Source of the DNA: Methylomonas koyamae
Lineage (GTDB): Bacteria > Pseudomonadota > Gammaproteobacteria > Methylococcales > Methylomonadaceae
Direction: 5' to 3'
NCBI RefSeq assembly: GCF_019669905.1
Contig: NZ_AP019777.1
Location: 1,488,001 to 1,552,000 of the forward strand
Length of the DNA: 64,000 nucleotides
Under the pieces are notes generated by a model. The model was not told where the DNA came from. It saw only the letters and a program-made list of their open reading frames with translations, and searched no databases. The translations under genes were made by a program, and so were the position numbers. Below are positions 1-9,213 of the stretch, in pieces (position 1 is the first letter of the stretch; each line of letters begins with the position of its first letter).

Positions 1-819
1 GCCGACGCGAGATGGCGCAGAACCTGCTCAAGGCCAAGCGGGCCAGTGTACGACTGGTCTGTTTGGCCTTGGGCATCAGCCCAAGCGGTTATCGCTATCA
101 GTTAAAGCTCTCGACCGAAAACGCCGAAATTGCCGACTGGCTGCGACGCCTGACCGCCACGCACCGTACCTGGGGATTTGGATTATGTTTTTTATATTTG
201 CGCAACGTGAAAGGCTTTCGCTGGAATCGCAAGCGGGTCTATCGGATTTACCGGGAACTGGAGCTCAACCTGCGCATCAAGGCCAAGAAGCGTTTGGTAC
301 GGGAAACCCCACAACCCTTGACGGTCTCGGATCACATCCATGCCGTGTGGTCGATGGATTTCATGTATGATCAACTGGCTGACGGAAGGGCTTCAACGTC
401 ATTGATGACTTTAATCGGGAATGCTTAGGGATTGAAGTGGATTTCTCCTTACCGGGCCTGCGGGTCACCCGAACCTTGGATCGCATCATCGAGTACCCAT
501 AGGGCATAAATGGCGGGGAAAACCCAGTGTCATTCGCTGTGATAATGGACCGGAATACATCAGCGAAACGTTAAAATCTTGGGCTGAACGACACGGTGTT
601 CGGATCGACTATATCCAACCGGGGAACCCTCAACAGAATGCCTATGTGGAGCGCTATAACCGAACCGTGCGCTACGAATGGCTCGTCCAATACCTATTTG
701 AATCGATCGGGCAGGTTCAAGATTTTGCTGAACGCTGGTTATGGACCTACAATCATGAACGCCCTAACATGGCCATCGGCGGTATAACACCCAAACAAAA
801 ATTGGCTCTTGCCGCTTAA
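1..819 (+). pseudogene. IS3-family transposase OrfB, broken and 5'-truncated by the window edge
   Basis: The translated pieces give a recognisable IS3-family OrfB integrase core: an HTH_21-like part (CLALGISPSGYRYQ), then the rve core with the catalytic WSMDFMYD, VIDDFNRE and IRCDNGPEYIS blocks and a C-terminal YNHERP motif. One T is missing near 391 (GRAF becomes a frameshift), a TAG stop lies at 500-502, and a further frame change follows before the terminal stop at 817-819. It is therefore not functional. The element's 5' part lies outside the window. Confidence 0.9.
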
Positions 820-874
820 CCTCTACTTTTAGGATCAACTAAAAATGGGGGGATTACCGATTGAGCTAGCCGCA

Positions 875-1232
875 AGGTCCTGGCCGCAAAGCTCGTGATT
901 AAGCTGGAAGCGTGCCACGTCTTGAGCGTGTTGGGGTAAGCATTCACACTTTAGGCGGGCCGAACATCGTCAATACTGACGAGGGTGGTCAGTTTGCCGC
1001 CGAGGCGTTTGTCCATGCGCTGAAAAGCTTAAGCATGGGCGGTCGGTTTGTCTGGCGGGATAATGTCGTTGTCGAGCGGCTATGGCGATCGATAAAGCAC
1101 GAGCGGGTTTAGCGCGTCTCTACGATTCCATCGGTCAAGCCCGCACTTAAATCCTGGATTATTTCGAGTGGAGCAGCCAGGAGTGACCGCATTCCAGTTT
1201 GAAGCGGAAAGGCGCCACATCAGGATAATAGT
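875..1232 (+). pseudogene. IS3-family transposase OrfB remnant (C-terminal integrase part)
   Basis: The fragment reads VNTDEGGQFAAEAF, then WRDNVVVERLWRSIKHE and, after an in-frame stop at 1110-1112, RLYDSIGQART and ILDYFEW, then PHSSL. This is the C-terminal half of the DDE domain of an IS3-family OrfB that differs from the one just upstream. The catalytic Asp and Glu of the second half are visible, but the N-terminal half is absent and several stops interrupt the frame. It is a decayed relic between another IS remnant and the TPR gene. Confidence 0.85.
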
Positions 1233-1363
1233 GATGGGTTGCCAAGTCCGCGTTAAATGACTATCCTGCGGGCCTGAGGATATCTTGTATTTCCAGAACA
1301 GAAGGTATTGGTCCAAATTTTGTGCTGTTTTTTTGATAACCTTTACCCGGGAGTGATTTTTTC

Positions 1364-3010
1364 ATGCTGACAATCCTTCATAAATATGCATCCATGACCG
1401 GTGTCGTGGCCGCGTTATTATCATTTCAAGCTGGGTCTGCCTTTTTAGATAAGGAAATTGATATCCAGGATTCTCGAGGAAATTCTCAGGTTCCTACCTC
1501 TGACTTGGCGAGTTCGTTTGCTCGCAACACAAAAAATTCGCCCGCGGAATTTGACGCTGTACTTAAATTACTCAACGAAAAGAAATTCGACAAGGCAATA
1601 GAGGAAGCGGAAAAGCTCAAATCAAAATACCCTACACGCATGCTCCCCCGAAATTTATTGGGAATGGCTTACATGGGGAATGGGAATCATGAGCAGGCTC
1701 GTCAGCAATTCGAAGCGGTTCTGGAATCCTCACCAGGAGATCCTTCGGCTTCGGGGGCGCTAGCCGCTCTTGCGCTAAATAAAAACGATATTAGCCAAGC
1801 AAGGTCTTATTATGAACAGGTGATTAATAAGAATCCAAAACATCTCGACACAATGATTCTTCTGGCTGGCTTGGAAATCAAAGCTGGGGACAGAAATCGA
1901 GCTATACAATGGCTTACTAAAGCGGGGCAGCAGAAATCGAAGTCATTGCGATCAATAGTGGCGATTGCGAAGAGTTTGCTCCAACTGAGCGAGCCTGATC
2001 AGGCTTTGCAAGTACTTAATGATACTGATCCTTCTGCTGCTGACAATCCTGACATACTCATTCTGAAAGGTGTGACTAACGCTAGGCTTAATCGACTTGA
2101 AGCTACTGAACAGGCTTTTCGACGACTCATCCATTTGAATCCGGGGGTCGCGAACTCGCACTTTTTGTTAGCACAAGCTTATGCGGGCTTCAATAAATTG
2201 GATAAACTCAAAATCGAGCTAACTGAGACTCTTCGCATTGATCCAAGTCATCTTCAAGCAAATTCACTGATGGGGCGAGTCCTGTTAAATGAAGGAAGGC
2301 TTGAAGAAGCAAAGAAACTTCTCGCCGAAATGAAACGAACATTTCCTGATAACCCCGTGGTTTTGGCACACGAAGGATGGTTGCATGAAAATCAAAACGA
2401 TTTTGCCGGCGCAATAACCGCGTATTCGAATGCGATTAACATTGATTCCAACAGTCCTCAATTACTAAGTCGCTTAGCAATGGCTCAACTGAAGGCGAAA
2501 AAAGGAGAAGATAGCCTCAGAACGCTGAACGGTTGGCTCGAAAAGCATCCGCAAGATTTGTCCATTCTCGGCTTGAGGGCACAAGTCAATCACTTGTTAG
2601 GTAAATATGAGGCAGCAATTGAAGATTATAAAGTTATTGTTGAACGCTCACCGAACGACGCTCTGGCTTTAAATAATCTCGCATGGTTTCTAAGGGATAA
2701 AGCCCCCATTCAGGCGCGTGAATATTCGGCACGTGCCTTTGAGCTAGCTCCGACCAGTTCTGCGGTTTTAGACACTCGAGCCATGTTGCTAATGGATCAA
2801 GGAGATCTTCAACAGGCTTTAAAAATTAGTAAAAAGGCAGCGGAAATACAGCCTAATGATTTTAATATCCAATATCATCTAGCACTTATATCTGCGAGTG
2901 GAGGGCACAAACAAGATGCCTCATCCATTTTGAAAATGTTATTGGCAACCGAGGCTAAGTTTAGTGAAAGATTAGCTGCGGAAAAGCTTTACAAAGACTT
3001 GACAAATTAA
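1364..3010 (+). CDS. Exported tetratricopeptide-repeat protein (PEP-CTERM/PrsT-like)
   Basis: A protein of 548 residues. The N-terminus has a signal-peptide-like segment (residues about 10-27, ending SAFLDKE). The rest, from about residue 60, is a tandem array of roughly a dozen 34-residue TPR units with the typical A-x-Y/A-x-x-P spacing, for example around NAINIDSNSPQLL and IVERSPNDALALNNLAWFL. TPR arrays are protein-protein scaffolds. The pattern resembles the TPR lipoproteins of exosortase/EPS loci, but it is shorter and no lipobox Cys is visible. A TIGR03013-type sugar transferase lies 6 kb away, which fits that idea without proving it. Its flanks are IS debris, so the gene may be separated from its original operon. 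Confidence 0.75.
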   Translation: MLTILHKYASMTGVVAALLSFQAGSAFLDKEIDIQDSRGNSQVPTSDLASSFARNTKNSPAEFDAVLKLLNEKKFDKAIEEAEKLKSKYPTRMLPRNLLGMAYMGNGNHEQARQQFEAVLESSPGDPSASGALAALALNKNDISQARSYYEQVINKNPKHLDTMILLAGLEIKAGDRNRAIQWLTKAGQQKSKSLRSIVAIAKSLLQLSEPDQALQVLNDTDPSAADNPDILILKGVTNARLNRLEATEQAFRRLIHLNPGVANSHFLLAQAYAGFNKLDKLKIELTETLRIDPSHLQANSLMGRVLLNEGRLEEAKKLLAEMKRTFPDNPVVLAHEGWLHENQNDFAGAITAYSNAINIDSNSPQLLSRLAMAQLKAKKGEDSLRTLNGWLEKHPQDLSILGLRAQVNHLLGKYEAAIEDYKVIVERSPNDALALNNLAWFLRDKAPIQAREYSARAFELAPTSSAVLDTRAMLLMDQGDLQQALKISKKAAEIQPNDFNIQYHLALISASGGHKQDASSILKMLLATEAKFSERLAAEKLYKDLTN

Positions 3011-3206
3011 CCAAAATGAGAAATCCCCCGACTCTGCCGGGGAGATAGTAGGAGTTTGACATTTAGAGGAGTCTATCAGGAAACTCGAGAGCGTGAGCTT
3101 AAGCCACTCGAAATGGGAGTGCAAATATCACGTTGTATTTATTCCGAAGTGCCGTCGCCGAACGTTGTATAAGGAGTGTAATGGTCAACAAAAACCGGAC
3201 ACCTGT

Positions 3207-4108
3207 TCAGGCAGCGTCTCTCGAAAATTCCCGCTCGAATTCGATCGGCGATTGATAACCCAATGTTGAGTGTGATCGACGGCCATTGTAAAAAGCCAAA
3301 TAATCGATCACGCTCAGTTTCGCCGCCGCTTGGGTTTTGAATTTTTCGTAGTTGAGTTGTTCATGCTTCAAGCTACGAAAAAGCGTTCCGTCGGCGAATT
3401 ATCCCAGCAATTGCCTTTGCGACTCATGCTCTGCTCCATGCGCATCACCGCCAGATGTTGCCGGTATTCCCGGCTGGCATACTGGCTGCCACGATCCGAA
3501 TGATGCAATAAGCCAGGCGGCGGTTTACGGCGCCACTTGTGCCCTGTGGGTAGAAGGCCATTTGTAATGCCTTGATACAGAGCTCGGTCCGCATATGGTC
3601 GTCAATCGCCCAGCCCACCACTTGGCGGGAAAATAGATCGATCACGACCGCGACATACAGCCAGCCCTGTAACGTCCAGACATAGGTAATGTCCGTGGTC
3701 CACACTTGATTCGGCTGGGCGACCTTTAATTGGCGATCCAGCCGATTGGGCGATATGGCCTAATTGTGGTTGCTGTCCGTGGTCACTTTAAAGCGTTTGG
3801 GATAGCGGACCTTCAATTTTAAATCTCGCATGATCCGCCTCGTTTTAAAGCGGCCGACAGCAAAACCTTGCTTCTGCAATCGATCGGCTAAACGACGCGA
3901 ACCAAAGCACTGTTTGTTGTCGGTGAAAATCTGCCTCACGTTTTCGGCAAGCTTCTGGTCTTGTCGCTTGTTGTCGCCATCTTGAGGAGCCTTGAGCCAT
4001 GCATAATACGCACTGGTGCTCACCTGCATGACTCGACAGAGTACGGTCACTGGGTACGTCTTCTGTTGCGCCTGAATAAATCCGTACTTTACTCGGCTTC
4101 TTTCGCAA
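3207..4108 (-). pseudogene. IS3-family transposase OrfB with a stop and two frameshifts
   Basis: The pieces give the HTH_21 segment (VMQVSTSAYYAWL), the DDE core (WTTDITYVWT, VIDLFSRQVVGW, HHSDRGSQYAS, NCWDNSPTERFF) and the C-terminal LGYQSPIEFE. An in-frame TAG follows SNHN near 3760, a shift follows QMAF near 3545, and one base is missing in ERFFRSLK near 3380. The three independent lesions show the copy has been inactive for some time although its ends and target duplication are still clear. Confidence 0.88.
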
Positions 4109-4409
4109 AGAAGACGGCGGCCTTTTTTAGTATCTCGCGCTCCATCCGCAGTTGTTCGTTTTCCTTGCGTAATCGGATCAATTCGTCATGATCCGACAGA
4201 TTCTGGCAAGACTTTTTTGTCGCCGATTCGTTGGCCGAAGGCTTGCGTTCCGCTCGTACCCAGCGTCCCAGGGCGCTTTGCGATATGCCCAGATGATCGG
4301 CCGCTTGCTGTTGACTGTAGCCTTTTTCCAAAACCAGCTTCGTAGCATCTTGCTTGAACTCCAAGCTGTATTTGGGGCGATTGTGTTTTTTCTCGTTACT
4401 CATGGTCAC
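4089..4409 (-). CDS. IS3-family transposase OrfA
   Basis: A 106-residue protein with the classic IS3 OrfA design: an N-terminal helix-turn-helix (KYSLEFKQDATKLVLEKGYS, then QQAADHLGISQSALGRWV) followed by a leucine-zipper region (ELIRLRKENEQLRMEREILKKAAVFF). OrfA binds the terminal repeats and normally forms the OrfAB transposase by -1 frameshifting at the end of the zipper. Intact, but its partner orfB is mutated, so the element should not move on its own. Confidence 0.9.
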   Translation of the reverse strand: MTMSNEKKHNRPKYSLEFKQDATKLVLEKGYSQQQAADHLGISQSALGRWVRAERKPSANESATKKSCQNLSDHDELIRLRKENEQLRMEREILKKAAVFFAKEAE

Positions 4410-4834
4410 CTCTAGTAGCAGTATAAATTCTGCCTTTAGAAGTGTCCGGGGTTATTAGACCATTTCAGAGTTGCGCAAGCATTTGGGTGAGGTGTTTAGA
4501 AGGCTAGCAAGCCAGAAAGAAAGCCGAATATTGGAAGGGCATTTGATGCCGGATCATGTGCATGTGTTGATATCGATCCCGCCGAAATATGCGGTGTCGC
4601 AGGTGATTGGCTACATCAAAGGGAAGAGTGCGATTCACTTGGCCCGTATTTATGGTGAAAAGAAGCGTAACTTTGTCGGTCAACATTTCTGGGCGCGAGG
4701 ATATTTTGTTTCGACGGTGGGCCGGGACGAAACGAAGATACGGGAGTATATCCGCCATCAAGAACAGGAACACCAACGAATCGAACAAATGAACCTTTGG
4801 CAATGAGTCGCCGCCTATTGGCGGCTAAAGTTAA

Positions 4835-6047
4835 GGGAACCTCTAAAAATTGCGCCCGGCGAGTAAAATGAGTCGGAGCTAAAGACCTGGAGAGCAGAGA
4901 TGACGGTGGCACAAGACGACCTTTTCGGTTCCCTGTTTGAACATCGTGATCGTCGGATCGATCGGCTGGGTAATCCGTTGTTGGAATTGGACGCGCAAGT
5001 GGATTGGGAAGCGTTCCGTCCGTTGCTGGATCAAGTGCGTCACAAAGTCCGCAAATCGTCTGCCGGGCGTAAGCCTTGGGATGGGGTGTTGATGTTCAAA
5101 GCGTTGGTCATCGCCAGCCTCTACAATCTGAGCGACGAGCAACTGGAGTTTCAAATCGAAGACCGGCGTAGTTTCCAGCGTTTTATTGGTTTGTCGGATG
5201 CCAAGCACGCACCGGATCGCAACAGTTTCTGGCTGTTTCGCGAGTCGCTCAAGGCGTTGAAATTGACCGAAACCTTGTTCAATGAATTCAACCGGCAATT
5301 GGATCGCGCCGGCCTGATTGCCCGCAAGGGTCAGCTGATTGACGCCAGCTTCGTCAAGGCGCCGGTGCAGCGTAATACGCCGGACGAAAACGCTCGGATT
5401 AAAGCCGGCGAAACCGTCGAGGACTGGTCAGCCTCCAAACGCAGTCAGAAGGATACCGATGCGCGCTGGACCAAGAAAGGCGACAAGAGCTATTACGGGT
5501 ACAAGAACCACGTCAACGTTGATAATGCCCACAAGTTGGTGCGCAAATACACGGTCACCGATGCCAGCGTCCACGACTCGCAAGCCCTGAACGGCTTGCT
5601 CGATAGCGGCAATACCAGCCACGCGGTGTGGGCCGACAGTGCGTACCGATCCGAAGCCACGGAAGCCAGCCTTAAAGCGCAAGGTTACCGCAGCCGAATT
5701 CACCGTAAAGGGGTGCGCGGCAAACCGCTGACCGACCGGAAAAAACAGGGCAATCGTACGCGATCCCAAACCCGCTGTCGGGTCGAGCACGTGTTTGCCT
5801 GGATGGCGCAATGGGGCGGTAAGGCGATCCGTTGCATTGGCCTAGCCCGCGCCGAAGTGCGTATTGGCTTCATGAATCTGGTGTACAACATGCGACGTTT
5901 TTGCGCTATTCGCAGGGTAGCTGCGTCTTGATGCCGCCCAGCGGAGCTGAAAAGGCTTCGAGTTGAAGGTAGTCCGCTTGGAAATGTCCGCTTTCGAGCG
6001 CGTTTTACGCCCCGAATCTGATTAATCGTGGATTTTTAGAGGCTCCC
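4835..6047 (+). mobile_element. IS5-family insertion sequence, 1213 bp
   Basis: The terminal inverted repeats are GGGAACCTCTAAAAAT (left) and, read inwards, GGGAGCCTCTAAAAAT (right). They are flanked by a 4-bp TTAA target duplication at 4831-4834 and 6048-6051. The element carries one complete transposase gene and sits in the 3' flank of the IS200-like element. Its terminal sequence and target site resemble those of the MITE at 8991. Confidence 0.93.
4900..5931 (+). CDS. IS5-family DDE transposase
   Basis: An intact protein of 343 residues. The N-terminal part matches the DUF772-type transposase domain (KPWDGVLMFKALVIASLYNLSD), followed by a DDE core: first Asp in GQLIDASFVKAPVQRN, second in HAVWADSAYRS, and the Glu region in RSQTRCRVEHVFAWM, ending RIGFMNLVYNMRRF. 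This arrangement is typical of the IS5 group. The GAGAG-rich stretch 8-13 bases before the ATG can serve as ribosome binding site. With good inverted repeats and a fresh TTAA duplication, this copy is potentially active. Confidence 0.93.
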   Translation: MTVAQDDLFGSLFEHRDRRIDRLGNPLLELDAQVDWEAFRPLLDQVRHKVRKSSAGRKPWDGVLMFKALVIASLYNLSDEQLEFQIEDRRSFQRFIGLSDAKHAPDRNSFWLFRESLKALKLTETLFNEFNRQLDRAGLIARKGQLIDASFVKAPVQRNTPDENARIKAGETVEDWSASKRSQKDTDARWTKKGDKSYYGYKNHVNVDNAHKLVRKYTVTDASVHDSQALNGLLDSGNTSHAVWADSAYRSEATEASLKAQGYRSRIHRKGVRGKPLTDRKKQGNRTRSQTRCRVEHVFAWMAQWGGKAIRCIGLARAEVRIGFMNLVYNMRRFCAIRRVAAS

Positions 6048-6127
6048 TTAAAGGACCGCGTTAGCGGACCCTATTTACCGCTTTGAGCGGTTCGCAACAT
6101 AAAGCCCTCGGCTTTGCCGGGGGATAT

Positions 6128-6529
6128 TTACTATGCTGCTCCAATAAAGCTTTAGTACGTTGTTGAATAATACAAATCGGTGTAAAAATTTCCGAAAATA
6201 AGGCTGCTTTCCGATAAATAGCACTCGGCGACAACGAACAATCAACGAATTACGCGTAAACTTTTTGTAGGAACCGTGATTTTTACTACCCAAAGAGGAA
6301 AAAATTTTCAAATTTCAAAAGCCTGTTAAGCTGCAATTCGTAATCAACGGGTAACAGGTGGGAATTGAGTTGCTCGCGGTTATAATGCCCACTTCAATGT
6401 ATTAAGCGCAGCCTGTCCTGGCTTCAGATCAGGCTCGATAAGTCTGGTGATTTTATGATGGTCAACTTCCTGATTGCCCGAGCCTCGGCTACATTTCACG
6501 GAAATATTGTCGGTTGAATAGGGCTTAAC
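6128..6529. other. Gene-free stretch downstream of the nested IS region
   Basis: About 400 bases of relatively AT-rich sequence without a credible ORF; the only long frame (minus strand, 6075-6311) begins inside the IS hairpin and has no family features. No promoter, repeat or RNA gene is recognised. Confidence 0.5.
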
Positions 6530-7609
6530 TTAATTTAAAGAGCGGTAATCTTTTAAATTCGAGATATTTCTAGGTGTTTTAATGCTTTTTTTTATAGCTT
6601 TTCCAATTCTAAAGCCAATAAGCAAGTCCTCAGAGAAATTAATATCGAATAAGTTTCTCAAATTGGTTTCCGCTTGTAATATTTGTTTCTGGCGTTTCTC
6701 GGGTAAAATGTTGAGCGGCTCTCGTTTGCTGCGATAAAAAAGCAAAGGTAAGCCTATGATTGGCTGGAAGTCCAAGCCCTGTCTGGTGGCTTCTAACCAA
6801 ACTAGCTGCATGGCTCTACCAGCATGGATAAAGCCTGTTCTGTCGGAATTTTTGACACATAGCATGCCTATGATGGGGACGTCGTGCAAATTGTACCAGC
6901 ACTTTAGACCAACCACCTTTGATAATCCGAAATAATTGGCGAATACAACGAATCTCCAAAAGCGCATTAAGGGAAACATTAGTTTTTCTATCCAATGCAA
7001 ACCTAATGCATCCACTGGCATACCGTCACTGTGTTCAGCAATCTGTTTTTGGTTCCAGCGTATTTGTTTGAACAAAAACTCGTGAATTTCCTGGCACTCG
7101 AAAACCAAACTATCATTTATCATGAAAGCTATTGCCAGCTTTTTAATAATATTTGAAGATGTCGCAAAATGACTACAAACTTCCGGTACCGTTTTTATTG
7201 AATCCGCCAATAAATTTAAATCGTAAATCGTAGATTTGGCTGGTTGATATTTGAATCTGTTAGTTGAGCGGCTAAATATCGCTTCGTATAGCGGATCAAT
7301 AACCTGTTCTTGATCGGCGAAATAAATATTAGCAACCTGATGAGGATTGGTCGGGTTTGGGAATAATTCAACGTTAGCTGATAAGCCTAAATATCGAGCT
7401 GCAATAGTAATGTTTTCTATTACAGCTCCATGAGAGATATAAGATGCAACTTGTTGATAATTATAATATGAATAATCTTTGTCGGGAAGATTATATAGAG
7501 TCAGTCCCGAATAATCGTTTGCAACACTAAGACGCCAAGGTTGAGTATTATCCCCAGATGGCGCCAATATAGCGGCTTCCAATAGTTTTTCTATTTTTAT
7601 TTTTTCCAT
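6530..7609 (-). CDS. Nitroreductase-like flavoprotein paired with a ThiF-like gene
   Basis: 359 residues from the ATG at 7609; an upstream TTG at 7642 would add 11 residues that look unlike a protein start. The N-terminus (IEKLLEAAILAPSGDNTQPWRL) is the FMN-phosphate-binding signature of the nitroreductase fold, and the C-terminal FIHAGRAMQLVWLEATRQGLDFQPI is the matching second FMN/dimer segment. Such proteins use NAD(P)H and FMN to reduce varied substrates; this large divergent subgroup has no assigned reaction. It lies 36 bases downstream of the ThiF-like gene on the same strand (only 3 bases from the TTG), so the two are probably co-transcribed and may act in one pathway. AT-rich codon use sets the pair apart from the GC-rich genes that follow, suggesting acquisition by transfer. 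Confidence 0.8.
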   Translation of the reverse strand: MEKIKIEKLLEAAILAPSGDNTQPWRLSVANDYSGLTLYNLPDKDYSYYNYQQVASYISHGAVIENITIAARYLGLSANVELFPNPTNPHQVANIYFADQEQVIDPLYEAIFSRSTNRFKYQPAKSTIYDLNLLADSIKTVPEVCSHFATSSNIIKKLAIAFMINDSLVFECQEIHEFLFKQIRWNQKQIAEHSDGMPVDALGLHWIEKLMFPLMRFWRFVVFANYFGLSKVVGLKCWYNLHDVPIIGMLCVKNSDRTGFIHAGRAMQLVWLEATRQGLDFQPIIGLPLLFYRSKREPLNILPEKRQKQILQAETNLRNLFDINFSEDLLIGFRIGKAIKKSIKTPRNISNLKDYRSLN

Positions 7610-7645
7610 TATGATTATCTGCCAATAAGCAATGTAGAACAAATA

Positions 7646-8515
7646 TTATTCTCGATTCATCTTAATAAATTTTTGCTTAGCTATCATGATACCCAATCTC
7701 TGAATGGGATTGCCATTTCCTCCTGGACGCCAAGTAGTGACTAACCTGTTGCAGTAAGCGTCGAAATGAAGCCCTTTGGGGGCCGCCAGAATTTTTCCTC
7801 GACCCAATAATATTTTCAAGGCTTGAGTTGCCACAACGCCTGCGCATAATTCACATGCCATTGGTGTAGATGGGCCTCGATGGTTTAACAAGTCTACCGC
7901 GCTCTGGTCCATCAAGTAGCCCCTTTGCAACATAGCCGGGGACAATCCTAATAAGAAATGAAGTATTTTATCGGTCGAGGACTTTCCGTTAAGTTTAAAA
8001 TATTGCTCAAACGTCATTTTACCAGGCATAAAGTTAAGCAGCGCGACCCCCATCCCAAGCGGCGCTGCAGTAACAGCAGGAATTTTATGTTCGGCACAGT
8101 AGGCAAACACCATTTCTCTGGCCTCAAAAGCAAAAAAATCGAGCGAATCGACATATAAATCTACTCCACTAAAGAAATCGGCAAGATTGCTGGAGGTCAC
8201 TCCATCCGGAAATTTCTGGATGTGTAGTTCAGGATTAATATCGAGTGCCATCGCTGCCATTATGTCTGTCTTTGGCTGATCCAAGTGTGAGATAGTGGCG
8301 CCTGCCTGACGGTTGAAATTGGCAAGTTCAAATTTGTCGAAATCCGCAATGTGGAATTCGCCAATCCCTAGCCGGGTCAGCGTTAACAAATGACTTCCTC
8401 CAACGCCGCCCAGTCCGGCAATAGCAATTTTTTTGCTGCGAAGTTTTGCCTGTTCATCTGTTGTGATCCAGCCGATATTACGGGAAAAAGCCTGTTCGAA
8501 ATTGAATGCTGTCAT
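7646..8515 (-). CDS. ThiF/MoeB/HesA-family E1-like adenylyltransferase
   Basis: 289 residues. The nucleotide-binding loop AGLGGVGGSHLL (residues 33-44), the acidic strand end IADFDKFELANFNRQ with the adenylation Arg (69), and a DSLDFF segment (123-128) are hallmarks of the E1-like superfamily, which adenylates the C-terminus of a ubiquitin-like or sulfur-carrier protein or a small acid. There is one CELC pair (221-224) but no clear second CXXC, so the zinc site of MoeB is incomplete. No ThiS/MoaD-like partner is adjacent; the only neighbour is the nitroreductase-like gene. The pathway is unknown. Confidence 0.85.
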   Translation of the reverse strand: MTAFNFEQAFSRNIGWITTDEQAKLRSKKIAIAGLGGVGGSHLLTLTRLGIGEFHIADFDKFELANFNRQAGATISHLDQPKTDIMAAMALDINPELHIQKFPDGVTSSNLADFFSGVDLYVDSLDFFAFEAREMVFAYCAEHKIPAVTAAPLGMGVALLNFMPGKMTFEQYFKLNGKSSTDKILHFLLGLSPAMLQRGYLMDQSAVDLLNHRGPSTPMACELCAGVVATQALKILLGRGKILAAPKGLHFDAYCNRLVTTWRPGGNGNPIQRLGIMIAKQKFIKMNRE

Positions 8516-8990
8516 TCCTGCGCTCCTGATCGAGGTCAGCGGTTGTGCTAAGTAGCTTGCTAAGCTGTCAGTCGGATTTTTTATTGCTATTTTATTATTC
8601 TAATAGTCTCTCTGGATTTGGCTTGCAAGGTATAGATATTGATATGCGTCGTCATGGGGGGCAACTTAGCATTTTGATCTACCAGATCGTTTGCTACGAC
8701 TATTGTTACGCAGTAATCTCAGGCCAAATTCTAGTTGAGAAGAAATCTGACAAACTCCGCTTGGCTCATCGACATCAATACGCATGCCCGTCGGTTCAGA
8801 GAACCTGGATATCTTTGTTTGTTGCTTAGCACCATAGCTGTCATCCTACTTCAAATATCCAAAATTATATTTTTGCTGTTCTTTAAGTAAGAAATGTCAC
8901 TTTTTATAAAATTAAAACACATTTAATATCAATTTTTTAAAATTTAACGCATTATGATATTGAATTCTAAAAGTCCAGTATTGTATTTAA
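8516..8990. other. Gene-free AT-rich stretch upstream of the ThiF-like gene
   Basis: No supported gene. A 94-codon plus-strand frame (8545-8829) is rich in rare composition (FLLLFYYSNS) and lacks any ribosome binding site or family signature. The stretch must hold the promoter of the ThiF/nitroreductase pair, but no clear -35/-10 pair is singled out. Confidence 0.45.
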
Positions 8991-9089
8991 GGAGCCTCTG
9001 ATTAATTCAGTTTTTCAAGAAAAACAGAATCGCAACTCATTGATTTGATTGAGATCGAAATACGCGATAGCGAATTAATCAGAGGCCCC
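8991..9089. mobile_element. 99-bp MITE with TTAA target duplication
   Basis: The left end GGAGCCTCTGATTAATTC and the right end read inwards, GGGGCCTCTGATTAATTC, are near-perfect inverted repeats of 18 bp. The unit is flanked by TTAA on both sides (8987-8990 and 9090-9093) and codes for nothing. The terminal GG(G)RCCTCT and the TTAA target are shared with the intact IS5-family element at 4835-6047, which suggests mobilisation by that or a close transposase. Confidence 0.85.
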
Positions 9090-9213
9090 TTAAGCAATGA
9101 TTTGTTAGGCGACGATATAACTTTTGTATCTACAAGATCACGGAGTTATCGAAAGTAAATAAAAATCCGTTGACTGATCCATGTAAGTCGCGATCAGTTG
9201 GTTTTTTGAGGGG

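Larger units (their letters stand above)
3177..4467 (-). mobile_element. IS3-family insertion sequence, 1291 bp, inserted in tnpA
   Basis: The ends are imperfect inverted repeats: left TGTAATGGTCAAC...CCGGACAC (3177-3202), right (reverse complement) TGAAATGGTCTAA...CCGGACAC (4442-4467). Both end in TG/CA and are flanked by a direct GAG duplication (3174-3176 and 4468-4470), the 3-bp size typical of the IS3 family. It carries an intact orfA and a broken orfB on the minus strand. Confidence 0.93.
3093..4806 (+). pseudogene. tnpA: IS200-like transposase TnpA (Y1 HUH family), split by an IS3 insertion
   Basis: Codons 3093-3176 (GTG start) encode an N-terminus containing KWECKYHVVFIPKCRRRTLYKE. 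Translation resumes in frame at 4471 with LRKHLGEVF and runs to a stop at 4804-4806. Joined, they give a protein of about 139 residues with the HUH motif (PDHVHVLISIPP) and the C-terminal helix with a candidate nucleophilic Tyr (REYIRHQ). Removing 3177-4467 and one GAG duplication restores the frame exactly, so the interruption appears to be a simple transposition event. Downstream of the stop a GCCGCC/GGCGGC hairpin (4811-4826) may be its terminator. Confidence 0.9.
3026..6123 (+). mobile_element. IS200/IS605-like element interrupted by an IS3 and an IS5 element
   Basis: A GC hairpin (CCCCG/CGGGG, 3026-3042) and a related one (CCCTCGGC-TTT-GCCGGGGG, 6105-6123) flank a split TnpA gene, as expected for the subterminal hairpins of IS200-type elements. 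Subtracting the IS3 insertion (3177-4467 plus 3-bp duplication) and the IS5 insertion (4835-6047 plus 4-bp duplication) leaves about 590 bp, a plausible size for such an element or a REP-associated tyrosine transposase unit. The exact outer ends cannot be fixed from one copy. Confidence 0.75.

Noticed and set aside
6075..6311. 78-codon minus-strand frame beside the IS hairpin
   Set aside because: It starts and ends in IS-derived sequence, has no ribosome binding site and no similarity to known proteins.
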